DNA from: Triticum aestivum | Lineage: Eukaryota > Streptophyta > Magnoliopsida > Poales > Poaceae | Direction: 5' to 3' | Assembly: GCF_018294505.1 (NCBI RefSeq) | Contig: NC_057794.1 | Coordinates: forward strand, 193,549,201 to 193,613,200 | DNA: 64,000 nucleotides | Shown: positions 1-10,985 of the stretch, piece after piece | How positions within the stretch are numbered: position 1 is the first letter of the stretch | Layout: each line of letters opens with the position of its first letter | Position numbers and translations under genes: made by a program | The notes under the pieces: generated by a model | Databases searched by the model: none | Told to the model about the DNA's origin: nothing | Seen by the model: the letters and a program-made list of their open reading frames with translations, nothing else

Positions 1-1166
1 ACTTTCCACCATTCCGTTTATTATGACACGCTCCATCATTGTCATATTGCTTTGCATGATCATGTATTTGACATCGTATTGTGGAAAAGCCACCTTCATA
101 ATTCATTCATACATGTCACTCTTGATTCATTTCATATCACGGTACACCGCCGAAGGTATTCACATAGAGTCATATTTTGTTCTAAGTATCGAGTTGTAAT
201 TCTTGAGTTGTAAGTAAATAAAAGTGTGATGATCATCATTATTAGATCATTGTCCCAGTGAGGAAAGGATGATGGAGACTATGATTCCCCCACAAGTCGG
301 GATGAGACTCCGGACCCAAAAAAAGAGGCCTAAAAAGAGAAAAAAATCCCAAAAAATAAATGAGAGAAAAAGAGAGAAGGGACAATGTTACTATCCTTTT
401 TCCACACTTGTGCTTCAATGTAGCACCATGATCTTCATGATAGAGAGTCTCCTATTTTGTCACTTTCATATACTAGTGGGAATTTTTCATTATAGAACTT
501 GGCTTGTATATTCCAATGATGGGCTTCCTCAAAATGCCCAAGGTCTTTGTGAGCAAGCAAGTTGGATGCACACCCACTTAGTTTCTTTTGTTTAGCTTTC
601 ATATATTTATAGCTCTAGTGCATCTGTTGCATGGCAATCACTACTCCTTGCATTGACACCAATTGATGGGAATCTCCATAGCCCGTTCATTAGCCGCGTC
701 AATGTGAGACTTTATCCCTTTTTGTCTTCTCACACAACCTCCATCATCATATTCTATTCCACCCATAGTGCTATGTTCATGGCTCGCGCTCATATATTGT
801 GTGAAAGTTGAAAGAGTTTCAAAAGGATAAGTATGAACCAATTGCTTGGCTTGTCATCGGGGTTGTGCATGATGGGAGCATTTTGTGTGACGAAAATGAA
901 GCATGACCAAACTATATGATTTTGTAGGGATAAGCTTTCTTTGGCTATGTTATTTTGATAAGACGTGTTGCTTGGTTAGCATGCTTGAAGTGTTATTGTT
1001 TTTATGTCAATATTAAACTTCTGTCTAGAATCTTTTGGATTTAAACCTTCATGCCGCAATAAAGAGAATTACACTAAAAATTATGTTAGGTAGCATTCGA
1101 CATCAAAAATTCTGTTTTTATCACTTACTTACTCGACGACGAGTAGGAATTAATCTTGGGTATGCT
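1..1166 (+). mobile_element. 3' internal end of a TGATAC-type LTR retrotransposon
   Basis: This AT-rich stretch directly precedes an LTR and ends in a purine-rich run with a GGAATTAATCTTGGG core (about 1146-1160), which fits the polypurine tract (PPT) of the element whose 3' LTR starts at 1167. The same PPT layout recurs in reverse beside the LTR at 28925-28945. I see no convincing coding region; the reading frame at 269-595 is lysine-rich, low-complexity and unlike any retroelement domain. I take it as the 3' untranslated part of a large element, perhaps Athila-like, whose gag-pol and 5' LTR lie left of the window. The lineage is from memory of Triticeae repeats. Confidence 0.7.
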
Positions 1167-2582
1167 TGATACATCTCCAACGTATCTATAATTTTTAATT
1201 GTTCCATGCTATTATATTATCTTTTTTCGACATTTAATGGGATTTATTAAGCACTTCTATATTATGGAGTGGAGGTCAAGGAAGCAACGAGGCGGCCACA
1301 AGGTAGGGCGGCATGCCCCCCACCCTCGTGGGCCCCTCGTGGCTCCACCAACCTACTTCTTTCGCCTATATATACTCTTATACCCAGAAAACATCCAGGG
1401 GATCCACGAAAACACTTTTCCACCACCGCAACCTTCTGTACCCGTGAGATCCCATCTGGGGACCTTTTCCGACGATCTGCCGAAGGGGGATTTGATCACG
1501 GAGGGCTTCTACATCAACACCATAGCCTCTCCGATGATGTGTGAGTAGTTTACCACAGACATTCAGGTCCATAATTATTAGCTAGATCGCTTCTTCTCTC
1601 TCTTTGGATCTCAATACAAAGTTCTCCTCGATGTTCTTGGAGATCTATTCGATGTAATTCTCTTTGCGGTGTGTTTGCCGAGATTCGATGAATTGTGGGT
1701 TTATGATTAAGATTACCTATGAACAATATTTGATTCTTCTGTGAATTCTTATAAGCATGATTTTATATCTTTGCAAGTCTCTTTGAATTATCAGTTTGGT
1801 CTGGCCTACTAGATTGATTTTTCTTGCAATGTGAGAAGTGCTTAGCTTTGGGTTCAATCTTGCGGTGTCCTTTCCCAGTGACAGCAGGTGCAGCAAGGCA
1901 CGTATTGTATTGTTGCCATCGAGGATAAAAAGATGGAGTTTATATCATATTGCTTGAGTTTATCCCTCTACATCAAGTCATCTTGGCTAATGCGTTACTC
2001 TATTCTTATGAACTTAATACTCTAGATGCATGTTGGATAGCGGTTGATGTGTGGAGTAATAGTAGTAGATGCAGAATCGTTTTGGTCTACTTGACACGGA
2101 CGTGATGCCTATGTTCATGATCATGCCTAGATATCATCATAACTATGTGCTCTTCTATCAATTTCTTGGCAGTAATTTGTTCACCCACCGTAATATATGT
2201 TATCTTGAGAGAAGCCACTAGTGAAACCTATGCCCCCCAGGTCTACTTTACATCATATTATTTTCCCATCAACTAGCTATTTATGTCACTGTTTATTTTG
2301 CAATCTTTACTTTTCAATCTATACAACAAAAATACCAAGAATATTTATCTTATTATCTCTATCAGATCTCACTTTCGTAAGTGAGCGTGAAGGGATTGAC
2401 AACCCCTTTATCACGTTGGTTGTGAGGTTCTTGTTTGTTTGTGCAGGTACTAGGCGACTTGTGTGTAGTCTCCTACTAGATTGATACCTTGGTTCTCAAA
2501 AACTGAGGGAAATACTTACGATACTTTGTTGCATCACCCTTTCCTCTTCGAGGGAAAACCAACGCATGCTCAAGAGGTAGCA
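1167..2582 (+). mobile_element. 3' LTR of the TGATAC-type element
   Basis: The LTR opens TGATACATCTCCAACG and closes GAGGTAGCA, giving the usual TG...CA ends and about 1.4 kb. A TATATATA box lies at 1367-1374. The downstream flank (atgtc, 2583-2587) is integrase coding sequence of another element, so this element is nested in it. The matching target-site copy would lie left of the window and cannot be checked. The end differs from the related LTRs at 17250-18936 (end ...ACATCA in element orientation) and 19655-20699 (end GCATCA), so this is a separate subfamily. Confidence 0.8.
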
Positions 2583-3847
2583 ATGTCATAATGAACAAAG
2601 CGCACAATTCTCTTTTTTCCATCCACCCAGGCAGTTCAAAGATGTACCATGACCTCAAGCAGTCGTATTGGTGGACTCGCATGAAGTGAGATATCTCTCA
2701 ATTCGTGAATGAATGTGATGTCTGTCGAAGGGTGAAAGCAGAACATCAACGACCAGCTGGTCTCCTCGAACCTCTTGCTATTCCAGAATGGAAGTTTGAT
2801 CATATTGAAATGGACTTTGTCACTGGCTTTCCCAAGTCCAAGCGTGGGAATGATGCTATCTTCGTTGTCATTGACAAGCTTACAAAAGTGGTTCATTTCC
2901 TTCCAATTAAATAATCTATCACAGTAGCTCAGTTAGCAGAGCTACACACCTCCGGAGTTGTGTCGTTGCATGAGATTCCGCAATTGATCTCCTCACACCG
3001 CGAAAGCAATTTGACTTCCAAGTTCTGGGACTCCTTCCAGAAGACCATGGGCACAAACATTCATTTCAACACGGCCTTTCATCCTCAAACAAGTGGCCAA
3101 GTCGAGAGAGTCAACCAAATCCTTGAAGACATGCTCAGAGGATGTGTTATCTCTTTCGGTATGAAGTGGGAAGATTGCCTCCCATATGCCGAGTTCTCCT
3201 ACAACAAGAGCTACCAAACAAGTTCGGGCAAGGCCCCACTCGAAATTCGTTATGGCAGAAAGTGTCGTACTCCTCTCAACTGGTCCCAGACTGGTGAACG
3301 CCAACTTCTTAGCAATCACTTGATCACATAAGCTGAAGAAATGTGTAAAGTCAACCATGAAAATCTCAAAGCCGCGCAATCGCGCCAGAAGAGTTACTAT
3401 GATAGCAAGCACGGTGACTTGGCTTTTTAGATTGGAGAACATGTCTATCTCTGCGTCTCTCCAATGAAAGGCACTCAATGATTTGGTATCAAAGGGAAGC
3501 ATGCCCCTAGATATGTGGGTCCTTTCAAGATCATTGGCAAAAGTGGCGACCTCGCCTATCAACTTGAGCTCCCGTACAACTTCTCAAATGTGCACGATGT
3601 GTTTCACGTGTCACAACTTCGCAAGTGCTTCAAGACGCCCGAGCGCACTATCAACTTCGAAGAGATTGACCTCCAAGATGACATGTCTTATCATGAGCAT
3701 CCCGTTGCCATTCTTGAAGAAACCGAGCGCAAAACTCGCAACAAGTCAACCAAACTCCTCAAAGTTAAGTGTTCTCACCATTCCGACCGAGAAGCTACTT
3801 GGGAGCATGAGGATCACCTCCGTTCTGAATATCCAGAGTTCTTTTAG
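2583..3847 (+). pseudogene. Chromovirus A: truncated pol (integrase plus chromodomain)
   Basis: This is the 3' part of a Ty3/gypsy pol, cut at its left side by the insertion ending at 2582. Visible in order are the integrase zinc-binding CC pair (CDVCRRV, about 2717), the first catalytic Asp (EMDFVTGF, about 2810), the third catalytic residue (SGQVERVNQ, about 3090-3115), the GPFKII linker, VHDVFHVSQL (about 3590) and a C-terminal chromodomain (HPVAILEETE ... ATWEHEDHL, about 3695-3820). In-frame stops and frame changes occur near 2688, 2912, 3330, 3428 and 3480. The second catalytic Asp reads ISSHRES instead of SSDRG, so Asp is replaced by His. It is closely related to the minus-strand element at 43172-47577. 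It cannot encode a working integrase. Confidence 0.9.
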
Positions 3848-3852
3848 TCCTA

Positions 3853-3889
3853 GATCTCGGGACGAGATCCTCTTGTAGTGGAGGAGAGT
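3853..3889 (+). promoter_or_regulatory. Inverted repeat and PPT of chromovirus A
   Basis: A perfect GATCTCG-GGA-CGAGATC palindrome lies at 3853-3869, just after the pol stop. A purine-rich tract (TGGAGGAGAG) follows and ends at the LTR start (TGTAACACCCC, 3890). The inner CGAGAT arm ends 21 nt before the LTR. The same arrangement occurs in the three other chromoviruses of the window. The PPT should prime plus-strand synthesis; a role for the inverted repeat is not known to me. Confidence 0.75.
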
Positions 3890-6183
3890 TGTAACACCCC
3901 AGATGTAAAACTTCCCATTTTGGAAATATATCCAACTTTGAACATGATCAATTCCATTCTGGGCTCCTTCATTTTGGGTCATTTTGTTGTTTTCTTTCTA
4001 GCATTATTGTTGGTTGCCATGTCATCATCATATATTGCATATTTATCTCATGCCATTCTTGTCATATTGCATTTTATTCTTACTATGTCATGGCATCATG
4101 GTCATTGTGTGGTTGTTTTGCCTCTTGTCTTTTACATGCTCAACATATGCCTTGAGGTGCTCATAATGTTGTTCTATGCATCATCACCTTCTCCTTCCCT
4201 CTACTTCCTCATTTTGGCAAGTGCCACATTCCCTTCTCTTTTAGTGTTCATCTTTGCCTCATAATTCTAGCACCACGTCCTAAACCTCTCTACCAATTTT
4301 TAGCTCTTTTGGAGTTGTTTTGGTTAGGTTTTAAAATGGCTCAAGTTTGGATTTAATTAGAACTTGAATTATTTTACTCCCTGTAAAAATTCTCAACTCA
4401 ATTTATTCAAAAAGAGTAATAACCTAGGGTCATGGGGATATTTTAATAACTCTCACACCCCTCTCCTAGCTCTCTGTGCTTTTCTTATTTATTATTCTGT
4501 TTGAAGAATATTAAAAAGGAAGAGATCAGCAGCAGCAGCACAACCCAGCAGCAGCAGCAGCAGCCACCTGGGCCTCGGCCACCAGGCCGGCCGAGCTAGC
4601 GCCAGCCCCGCAGCCTAGCTAGCCCCGTGGCCTCCTCCTCCCTGCCTTTTCTCACCCGTGTGCGCACGCACCCGCGCTGCCCCGTCGACGCGTGGCCAAG
4701 GCGGCCCCGCTCGTCAGCGAGTCCCTGTAGACTCCAACCCACCTTTTCATCCAGCTCTCGCCGGGGACATGGGAACCCCATGCCGAGTGCACTCGACCTT
4801 GCCCCGCTCGCCCTAGCCCCTATAAGGTTCCCTCTCCTTGTCCCTCAAACCCTCTAGGGTTCCCTCTCCCTCTCCCCGCTACCGCCAGCCTCGTAAAACC
4901 ACTAGTTCCATCATGCCACCGCAGTCCCGAGCACTTCGATGTGCATGATCTTGTCGCCGGCGTGCTCACCGAAGCCCTCCGCCTCGCCAACCGTGTCCCT
5001 CTTCTTCCTTGACGTCGACTATGGAGGCCTCGGACGTCCAGCTGCAGCGTCGTCGTCCTCGTCTTCAACTCCGGTGGCCGTAGCTGTTTGTCCGTCGCCG
5101 TCGTCCACTCCATCTACCTCTCCACAAACCGAGCCCACCGCTGAGCTCCTGATCCTCCCAATCTCTCTTTACCCCTCGTTTGCATGCTCTAAGAGAGGCC
5201 ACCATCTCCGCCCGAACGCGCCACCATCGGGCCTCGTCTCCGGCGTGTCCCTCGCATCGCAGTCGCCCGATCCGTGCTCGCTGCCGCCAGTCTAGGTCCC
5301 CGCGTTGCCGCGTCCATCCTCGCCATGCTGCCTCTATATCACGTCGCCGCCAACGCCTCCATCATCGTCCGGTTCTTTATGCAACAACCATGGGTGCGGG
5401 ATCCTATGGCGACCCCAATGCGCCCCTCCGCCGTGCATAAGGGCCACCGGAGATACTCCGGCGAGGCCTCCGCCATGCCTTGCCCGTCGCCGGTGCCCTC
5501 CCCTGTTTTCCTCTGCTCGGGCGCCATGTGGGACCCCGCGAGCCCCACCAGTCAGCCACACACCCAAGCCGGACCCACTGCTCAGCCACATAGGGGACCA
5601 GGACCTACCTGTCATCCCCTCTCCCTTTTCCCTTTTTCTTTTGTTTTAATTCCACGGATATTCCATTTCTGGCATATGGCATCTTTCCAAATTGGGCAAG
5701 TCCATTTCTGGACATTTCCAAATCAGGCAAATGCCATTTCTGCGTATTCCAGCTTAGGCAGGCTATTGTTTTGCATAATTGTGGGGATTTTTCTACTGCA
5801 ACCTAGACACATTATATATGTTTTTGGGGTAGAAAAATCCCACCAATCCATTGGAGGCATCCATTTCATCATATGAGCAAGCTTGCACACATGTCATTTT
5901 ACATCATGTTGCTCTTTTGTCTTTTATGTGTATATTTATGCAAACATGCTATGTGGTATTTTGGCACATGTGTAGCTTCCTTTTCATGTCTAGTCCATGC
6001 TAGAATTTATTACATGCCAGGACATGCTTTATATTGAGTGCCACAAGCTTGCAAAGTTGATATCATGAATCTGTTTGTGCCATGCATGCATTTCCTCGAA
6101 GTCTGAAACCTGTTCATATCACTTTCCATGTTTGCATTGATGCTATCATATTTCTTGTAGATCTTTGGAACAAGTTCAGTAAG
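3890..6183 (+). mobile_element. 3' LTR of chromovirus A, left part
   Basis: The LTR starts TGTAACACCCCAGATG, as in the minus-strand element at 39009-52716. It has an AT-rich beginning, a CAG microsatellite, a GC-rich segment (about 4540-5620) with a CTATAAGG TATA-like box near 4819, and an AT-rich tail. It is interrupted at 6184 by Tat-A and resumes at about 15054. Several frames of 60-200 codons cross the GC-rich part on both strands; they lack domains and look like compositional shadows. Confidence 0.8.
4528..4565 (+). repeat. (CAG)n microsatellite, two blocks
   Basis: CAG runs at 4528-4540 and about 4547-4565 are separated by ACAACC. They lie within the LTR of chromovirus A, just before its GC-rich segment. 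Confidence 0.9.
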
Positions 6184-6718
6184 TGTTGGGGATATGACTA
6201 TCAGGTATGACCCGCCCAGGAATGGCCGGGTCATCCCTATGGCGGTTCATCTCAATGAAGCCCAAGAGCATAGTAACAATGGCGGTTCATAGATAGGCTT
6301 AGTAGAGGGCCCAAAACCCGAAGACGTCTTAAGGCCCACGGATATAAACCACCATGTATATAGACTTGTATTGTAAGGCATGTAAGAAAAGTCGCCGAGC
6401 CGGATATGTTGTATGAGCTGGCCAGGACTCTGTAGGCCGCAGGGCGTCGACCCGTGTATATAAGGGGACAACCCAGCGGTGGCTTAGGACAAGAAACAAC
6501 AGATCAAGAGCCAGGTTAAGCGTATTTGCTCCATGTTCATCGAAACCCTAGCAATACCACTCCAACTATATTAGGCTTTTACCTTCACCGCAAGGGGCCG
6601 AATCAGTATAAACTCCCCGTGTCCTTTGTCCTGATTAACACCTTTAATCTAACCTCATCACGATGGCTCCATGACTAAGTCCTCACACTAAGACATCTGT
6701 CGTGACAATTCCACGATA
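6184..6718 (+). mobile_element. 5' LTR of Tat-A (Ty3/gypsy, Tat lineage)
   Basis: The LTR opens TGTTGGGGATATGACTATC and ends CCACGATA; the final CA has become TA. Length is 535 bp. A TATATAA box lies at 6457-6463. The five bases before it, gtaag (6179-6183), are the expected target-site copy. No partner is found downstream because the 3' end of the element is deleted. It is inserted in the LTR of chromovirus A. Confidence 0.85.
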
Positions 6719-6737
6719 GTTGGGGCCCACCATGGGG
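6719..6737 (+). promoter_or_regulatory. Primer-binding site of Tat-A
   Basis: GTTGGGGCCCACCATGGGG sits directly after the LTR. From memory, related elements read TGGCGCCCACCGTGGGG here, so this copy seems to carry substitutions. The likely gag start codon (ATGG in a CACC context, 6731) overlaps it, which is common in this lineage. Confidence 0.6.
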
Positions 6738-9222
6738 CTATCGCACGATGGTTTCAAGTTCTTAGACGGCAACTTCGAGGGGATCAAGGGATACGCCATG
6801 GGCCGGATGACCAAGAGTCATCGCGGCAAGCTCTACATCGACGAAGCAGGTTGGGGCCCCGAGGCCGGTTCAATTGAGTACGGGTACCGGGTCCCCTTCG
6901 GCGGAATTCACGTCTTCATCGGCAAGATCGGCGAACCGGGCCCTTAGCCGGACATCTGCACTAGCATCATCGAGACGGCTCAGCGTGCGAGACCCGCCCG
7001 GGTTCGGCCAGCCATGAATCGTGCCTTCGTGGGATTTATCCATGGAGCAGAATCTGATGATAGATTGGCATCTGGTGGTGAGACGGTTGTTTATTCTGAT
7101 GGTGAGTCGTCCATCGGTGATCCCGAGTCATTGTATCAGTTGTAAGACGGCTGTCTTGGGGTCAGTTCCGATGGTGACAGTATTCCGGACCCCTGCGAGC
7201 CGCCGAACCGGGTTACAATCTTCATGGCCGGTACACAGCCCGTGCAGCACTAGTCGACTGCGGTAGAGCTAGTTTCCGGGTCAGCAGCGGCAACGGCTAC
7301 CCTGGCAGGAGACCCTCAGCACCCACCGGCTCAGGTTTTAACTGACTTGCTAGATAAGCTAACATCACTATTAACAGCGGTGGTTAACCCGGCGGATCAA
7401 GATCAGCATAATGCAGCGATCGCAAAATTGCGTGATGAGATAGCTCAGGCCAAGGAGGAGCTAAGCAAAGAAAACACCAGGATGGCCGAGGAGCGGACTA
7501 CATTGGAGGCTCAGGCGTAACGGATTCAGTCGCAGTCTTACCGGCTCATGCTAGATCAAAACACTTCAAATGAATTCATGAGGAGGAGGCATCAGACTCG
7601 TCTGCCCTCGGTTACGAAGCAAGAAATCTCTTTAACACGCCAGGAGTATGAACCAGTAACCCAGCAGTGCTAAACCGAAGCACCTAGGACGGGTACGCCG
7701 GTTCAGCCGCACACGACGAACCCGCCTCGTTAGAACAATAACCCGCCGCAGCACATGTCAACGCCACCGGGTCATTACTCTAACCCTTTGGATAACATGA
7801 TTGCTGCGACGTCACGATTGGTGGCTCACCCGGTTGAAGGCGAGTCACCGATGGCGGTTGAAACACGAAGGGATAGAGAGCTCCTTCAGACAGCACTGGT
7901 ACAACAGCAGGCTTATTCTTACAGTCGTGACAGGATCCAATCCACCCCATGTCCGAGCCGGAGTTACAGCAAGCATATGGATGAGCCAGCCGTGTCAAGC
8001 AGTGGGCGAAACCATAACCCTCCTCGTGGACATGACCCAGCGGGCGGTGGCACTGATGCTCAGAATGTAGTGGATCAAGGTAGAGCACATCGAGAGGCCG
8101 AGCTGGCGGCACAGTATGCGGCCCGTCAACCTACTCCGGTTCGTCCAACCACTTCTGTGGAGCCAGGGGTAACCTTCAGGAATTTGGGTGTGCCATGTTT
8201 AGTGCTGGCTCTACGTAATGAGCGTCTACCCAAGGATTTCAAGGGTCCTCGCAAGGTGCCTAATTATACAGCCGATTTACCACCTGAGGCATGGATCAAG
8301 AGTTATGAGATGGCCAAGGAATTGCTAGATGTCAGCAATGCTGCGTGTGCTAAATATTTCCCCCTGATGTTGGAAGGAACGGCCCGCACTTGGTTGAAGG
8401 GGCTCCCTGCTAATGGGCCAAGTCAATGGGCCAAGTTAAAAGCCCGGTTCATCCAAAATTTCAAGGATACATGTAAGCAGTCAATGTCAATTGTGGATTT
8501 AGCCTCCTGTGTCTAAGAAGAAGGTGAGTCGACAACCCATTGGGTGCGGCGGGTCTCAACAATCCTGCACTCTTTGGATCGCATCAATGCCGACTCAGCA
8601 GTGTTGATGTTGGAGAACAATTGCCGTTTCACGCCCCTAAAGCGGAAATTAGGGCGGCTCAAACGCCACTTCAATGACATGGGGACACTGATGGAGGCTC
8701 TGGTTAAGTATGCTGACTCTGATGGTACCAAGGACCCCGTGTCTGATGACGAAAAGCCGGAAAAGGGAAAGAAGAGAAGCAACACCAAGGGGCAGCAGCA
8801 TAACCCGGCGAACCAGGGAGGCAACGGTAAGCGCAAAGCTGATAATAGTTTTCACTTTTTGGCTAATACCAATGCGCAGAATAATGGTCAGCGTCGTAAG
8901 GGTAAACCACCCCCACGGACCGGAGGATCCGGCTTCAATCTTGAACATATGCTAAACAGCCCTGCCCAAGACATGGTACGCGACAAAGACTGTCCGGGCA
9001 CATCTGGAAGGATTGTTACATTATGAAGGAGTACAAGAATTCCAATCTTTTTCAAGATAGTCATGGGCCAGGTGGCGGTTCAGGATCCGACTCTCACGGA
9101 CGGGGTTATGGTGGTGGCGGCTCTGACTCTAGATTCCAAGGAAATCAAAGTAATCACGGCAACCAGGGTGGTTACAATCAGCATCAACAGTCTGCTTATC
9201 AAAGCAACCCAAAGCTTCATGT
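6731..9222 (+). pseudogene. Tat-A gag, degenerate
   Basis: One frame runs from the ATG at 6731 to about 8996, broken by stops at 6945, 7143, 7251, 7518, 7671, 7731 and 8514, and then shifts frame (a long open frame resumes at 9023). A coiled-coil-like segment (KLRDEIAQAKEEL, about 7426) precedes the capsid-like retrotransposon gag domain: WIKSYEMAKELLDVS (about 8291), RTWLKGLP (about 8388) and RFIQNFKDTC (about 8446). A lysine-rich and then Gly/Asn-rich tail follows (about 8750-9200). No clear CCHC knuckle remains. Several stops match CAA/CAG to TAA/TAG changes. The protein would form the particle; this copy is dead. Confidence 0.85.
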
Positions 9223-9998
9223 AAGTGTGACCAGAAGCTTCATAAGAGGGCAGCCAATGCCGTTGAGCCGGCGGCTCCCGTTTACTTGCACTGGTTGGAG
9301 CAGCCCATTGTGTGGAGTCGGGAAGATCACCCGCCCCGGGTTGATAATCTGGGTCACTTGGCTTTGGTGGTCACACCTCAGGTCGGAGGGTATAAGTTTA
9401 CCAAGGTACTCATGGACGAAGGGAGCAGCATCAATATCCTTTATTATGAAACTTTCCGTCACATGGAGTTGACTGATAAAAATCTTAAGCCATCAAACAT
9501 TGTTTTCCATGGCGTGGTGACTGGTAAGTCAGCGTAACCAGTTGGTAAGATAGCTCTGGATGTTGCTTTTGGAGATGATCATGAATCTAGGTCAGAGACA
9601 TTGACCTTTGAAGTAGTCAAGATTCATAGCCCGTATCACGCTCTGTTTGGACGGCCGGCTTATGCCAAGTTCATGGCACGACCTTGTTATGTTTATCTGC
9701 AGCTGAAGATGCCAGGTTACAAGGGGACCATTACACTGCATGGGAGCCGCAAGATAGCTCTGGAATGCGAAGAAGGTGATGCGGCTTATGCTGAGTCGGT
9801 TTGTGCAACGGAGGAGTTAAAATTATATAAGAACAATGTTGATCCGGTGGATATGGCATCTTTGAAAAAGCCAACTACATAGCATGATCTGGTCTTAAAG
9901 TTTAAATTGGCAAATGATACTAAGATGGATGATTTTGTTCCTGGCGATTCATCCAAGCAGTTAAGTATCAATGCTAATCTGGATCCGAAATAGGAAAG
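9223..9998 (+). pseudogene. Tat-A protease region, degenerate
   Basis: After a frameshift near 9225 the frame carries EQPIVWSREDHPPRVDN and an aspartic protease core. The active site reads LMDEGSSINI (9415-9423 for DEG), where this lineage normally has MDGGSS, so the Gly after Asp is changed to Glu. A conserved tail follows (HALFGRPAYAKFMA, about 9640). In-frame stops lie at 9535, 9880 and 9990. The domain would cleave the Gag-Pol precursor. Confidence 0.8.
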
Positions 9999-10985
9999 CA
10001 CGCTCATCGAGTTCATCCGTGAGAACTGGGACATCTTTGCATGGAAGCCTTCAGACATGCGGGGTGTACCAAGAGAACTCGTGGAGCACACTCTTAATAT
10101 TGATCCAAAATTTAAGCCGGTTAAGCAGCTTCTCCGCTGGTTTAACGAAGAGAGGTGGAAGGCCATTGGAGAGGAAGTGGTCCGGCTCTTGGCAGCCGGG
10201 TTTATCATTGAAATTTTCAATCCTGAGTGGTTGGCTAACCCGGTGCTAGTACTTAAGAATAACGACACTTGCCATATGTGTGTGGACTACAGGATTTAAA
10301 CAAGGCTTGTCCGGATGATCCTTTTGCTCTCCCTCGCATTGATCAGATTATTGATGCTACGGCGGGTAGTGAGCATTTGAGTTTTTTGGATGCTTATTCT
10401 GGTTATCATCAGATCAAGATGGCGGTTAAGGACCATGAGAATACACCTTTCATAACTCCCTTTGGAGACTTCTGCTATGTGTCTATGCCTTTTGGGCTCA
10501 AGAGTGCCCAGGCGACTTATCAGAGATGTGTGCAAAATTGCCTTCATGATCAAATTGGGCGCAATGTTCATGCTTATGTGGATGATATGGTGGTGAAATC
10601 CAGAGAGAAAGAGACATTGATAGATGATTTGAAGGAAAACTTTGATAATCTCCGGGTTTATAAAATGATGCTTAACCCGGCCACGTGTGTTTTTGATGTG
10701 CCGGTAGGCAAACTCTTGGGCTTTTTGGTGTCTAACAGGGGCATTGAAGCTAATCTGGAGAAGATCAAAGCCATCACTTCTCTGGCTAAACCGGCGTGTG
10801 TCAATGATGTGTAACGTCTGGCGGGTCGTATTGCGGCATTAAGCCGGTTCATAAGCCGTTTGGGAGAGAAGGCCATCCTCTGTATCAGATGATGAAAAAT
10901 ACAGATAATTTTGTCTGGAGTGATGCCGCTAATGCAGCGTTTGAGGACTTGAAAAAGCAGCTGGCTGAGCCGCCTGTTTTGGCTG
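9999..10985 (+). pseudogene. Tat-A reverse transcriptase, degenerate
   Basis: The RT domain begins near WDIFAWKPSDMRGVP (about 10030). Its fingers contain PVLVLKNNDTCHMCVDYR, then a frame change at about 10295. The palm follows: FLDAYSGYHQIKM (about 10385), TPFGDFCYVSMPFGLK (about 10455) and the catalytic YVDDMVV box at 10575-10595. The thumb end (LLGFLVSNRGIEANLEKI) is followed by a stop at 10812 and a frame change. The catalytic Asp pair is intact, but the frame is broken. The downstream RNase H-integrase part exists twice. Confidence 0.9.

Noticed and set aside
269..595. 108-codon ORF with a Lys/Arg-rich start
   Set aside because: Lies in the non-coding 3' region of a TGATAC-type element; the basic run comes from an A-rich stretch.
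2993..3562. 189-codon minus-strand ORF
   Set aside because: Antisense shadow of the integrase frame of chromovirus A.
4627..5876. Overlapping ORFs of 61-200 codons on both strands in the LTR of chromovirus A
   Set aside because: GC-rich, Ser/Pro/Arg-biased, open in several frames at once and without domains; a composition effect within an LTR.
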